Assembly: GCF_028745515.1 (NCBI RefSeq)
Contig: NZ_JAQZSG010000001.1
Span: 1-64,000, forward strand
From: Paenibacillus thermotolerans
GTDB lineage: Bacteria > Bacillota > Bacilli > Paenibacillales > YIM-B00363
Reading direction: 5' to 3'
DNA: 64,000 nt
Both the position numbers and the translations under genes were made by a program. Of the stretch, positions 63,042 through 64,000 are shown piece by piece. The notes under the pieces are model-generated. The model was not told the origin of the DNA and searched no databases. It saw only the letters and a list, made by a program, of their open reading frames with translations. Position 1 is the stretch's first letter. The number at the start of each line of letters is the position of its first letter.

Positions 63042-64000
63042 TTATTGAAGAATGACTTTCATTCCGGCATCGAGTCCGCTTATGACTTCGATTTCCGTCG
63101 CATTCTCAAGCCCGGTTTCTACGTCGATTTCTCTTCTTTTTTCGCCATCCATAATTTGCACGAACGTTCGTCCGAAATAGCTGCGGATGCCTCGTTTAGG
63201 CAGAACGATCACGTTCTCGCGTTTGGCAACCGTTACGGCCACATCTGCCAATGCACCAAGCTCCGCATCCGGCGGAAGCTCGGACAATTCAATATAAATC
63301 GTCTTCGCATATTCATCGCGAAGGCGAGCATCCTCTGTCGCCGGAGCCGATCTCGGTGTTTGAGTGACTTTTCCTTCGTATGTTTTCCCTTTGAAATCGA
63401 TTTTCGCGTCCATGCCTACGGTAACGTCCGCCATTACCGGATTTCCGCTGGCGTTCAATGCGAGTCTCATACCTTCCGGATCCGCAATCGCGACTAACGG
63501 CCGGCCCGCTTCCACCCAATCGCCCGGCTTCAGCTCGGCAACGAACGTTACAATGCCGTCGATTTGTGCCCGTAGAACGGCCTTCTCCGCTTTTGCCTTC
63601 GTCTTGTCGAACAGCAGCTTCGCCAGCTCGAAGTCGAGCTTCGCGATCCGGAGCGTACGATCGTCGCCGAGCTTTGCCGCATCCTCCAGCGCTGCCTTTT
63701 TCCTTTCGTATTCCAACTCCCGCTGAAGCAGCTCGACATCGATATCCCCGTTGTTTAACACTAGGAGAACATCGCCTTTCTTAACGGTATTTCCTGCCCA
63801 AACATTGACGGATTCGATGTTCCCGCTCCCTGCAAGCGGATGATAGCTGATTCGTGTCGGTACGAAATAAGCGGACCCGGAAATTTGCCGGATAATGCTC
63901 CCTACCTTCGCATCGACGGTTCTTGCGGTCGCTTGGGCCGGTTTGACGAGCGGCGGTTTCAGCGGACCTTTTTCTTCCGGGAGCAGGCTGCAGCCGCCGG
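63042..64000 (-). CDS. HlyD/RND-type adaptor lipoprotein, N-terminus cut by window edge
   Basis: The frame is open to the last base of the window and includes a lipobox-like GGCSLLPEE, so only the signal peptide start is missing (about 319 residues seen). It has a lipoyl/barrel-sandwich layout (ISGSAYFVPTRISYHPLAGSG, WAGNTVKKGDVLLVLNNG), a coiled-coil hairpin (ELLQRELEYERKKAALEDAAKLG...AKAEKAVLRAQIDGIV) and beta-barrel parts (VVKPGDWVEAGRPLVAI-like). It is the periplasmic-adaptor-type partner of the ABC/FtsX pair. The first methionine in frame at 63761 is not the true start. Confidence 0.85.
   Translation of the reverse strand, partial: GGCSLLPEEKGPLKPPLVKPAQATARTVDAKVGSIIRQISGSAYFVPTRISYHPLAGSGNIESVNVWAGNTVKKGDVLLVLNNGDIDVELLQRELEYERKKAALEDAAKLGDDRTLRIAKLDFELAKLLFDKTKAKAEKAVLRAQIDGIVTFVAELKPGDWVEAGRPLVAIADPEGMRLALNASGNPVMADVTVGMDAKIDFKGKTYEGKVTQTPRSAPATEDARLRDEYAKTIYIELSELPPDAELGALADVAVTVAKRENVIVLPKRGIRSYFGRTFVQIMDGEKRREIDVETGLENATEIEVISGLDAGMKVILQ

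Noticed and set aside
63042-63761. Adaptor gene starting at 63761
   Set aside because: The frame continues to the window edge with a lipobox and barrel-sandwich sequence, so the methionine at 63761 is internal.

Overview
The window looks like chromosomal DNA of a Paenibacillaceae member (Paenibacillus/Cohnella type). This rests on moderately high GC with AGGAGG-type ribosome binding sites, many GTG and TTG starts, families common in that group (DUF5696, YIP1, NHL/TPR proteins and giant substrate-binding proteins beside ABC permeases), a YezD-type small protein in a sulfate operon, and a Gram-positive type I toxin gene. Nearly everything is on the minus strand. I saw no rRNA, tRNA, CRISPR array, transposase or phage gene.

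Layout. 1-2.7 kb: a 31-residue type I toxin with hairpins, two YdcZ-type (DUF606) transporters around a Crp/Fnr regulator, and a Nudix hydrolase. 2.7-11.2 kb: mostly housekeeping or orphan genes (GH172, a luciferase-like monooxygenase, a sigma factor fused to DUF1835, an MreB paralogue, a decayed universal stress gene, ComB, an alpha/beta hydrolase). 11.4-34.6 kb: carbohydrate cluster A. 34.8-41.7 kb: an alpha/beta hydrolase, a sulfate-uptake operon with an attenuator-like leader, and a MATE-like transporter. 41.7-57.8 kb: carbohydrate cluster B. 58.2-64 kb: a LacI regulator immediately downstream of a MacB-like ABC/FtsX/adaptor set, cut by the window edge.

The main observation is that clusters A and B share an eight-gene core in the same order and strand: a very large membrane or secreted protein with two carbohydrate-binding-like modules fused to a solute-binding domain; two permeases; an NHL propeller-TPR membrane protein; a YIP1-family membrane protein; a DUF5696 protein with glycoside-hydrolase-like architecture; and two more permeases. 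Each cluster also has a separate conventional lipoprotein solute-binding protein, placed at the end in A and at the start in B. Each therefore encodes four permeases and two binding proteins but no sugar-type ATPase. The copies are clearly diverged, so this is an old, selected module and not a recent duplication. I propose that it forms a surface assembly that captures, trims and imports a glycan.

Accessory genes differ and hint at substrates. Cluster A has GH13, a CE7 esterase, two Gfo/Idh oxidoreductases, a LacI regulator, a xylose-isomerase-like TIM barrel and a zinc dehydrogenase. Cluster B has two probably cytoplasmic mannanase-type enzymes (GH26, GH113), which suggests mannan oligosaccharides. 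Both contain phytanoyl-CoA-dioxygenase-family proteins, an unexpected partner for glycan uptake. At the upstream end of cluster A, three successive genes are each preceded by an AAAACGTTT palindrome typical of LacI-family operators.
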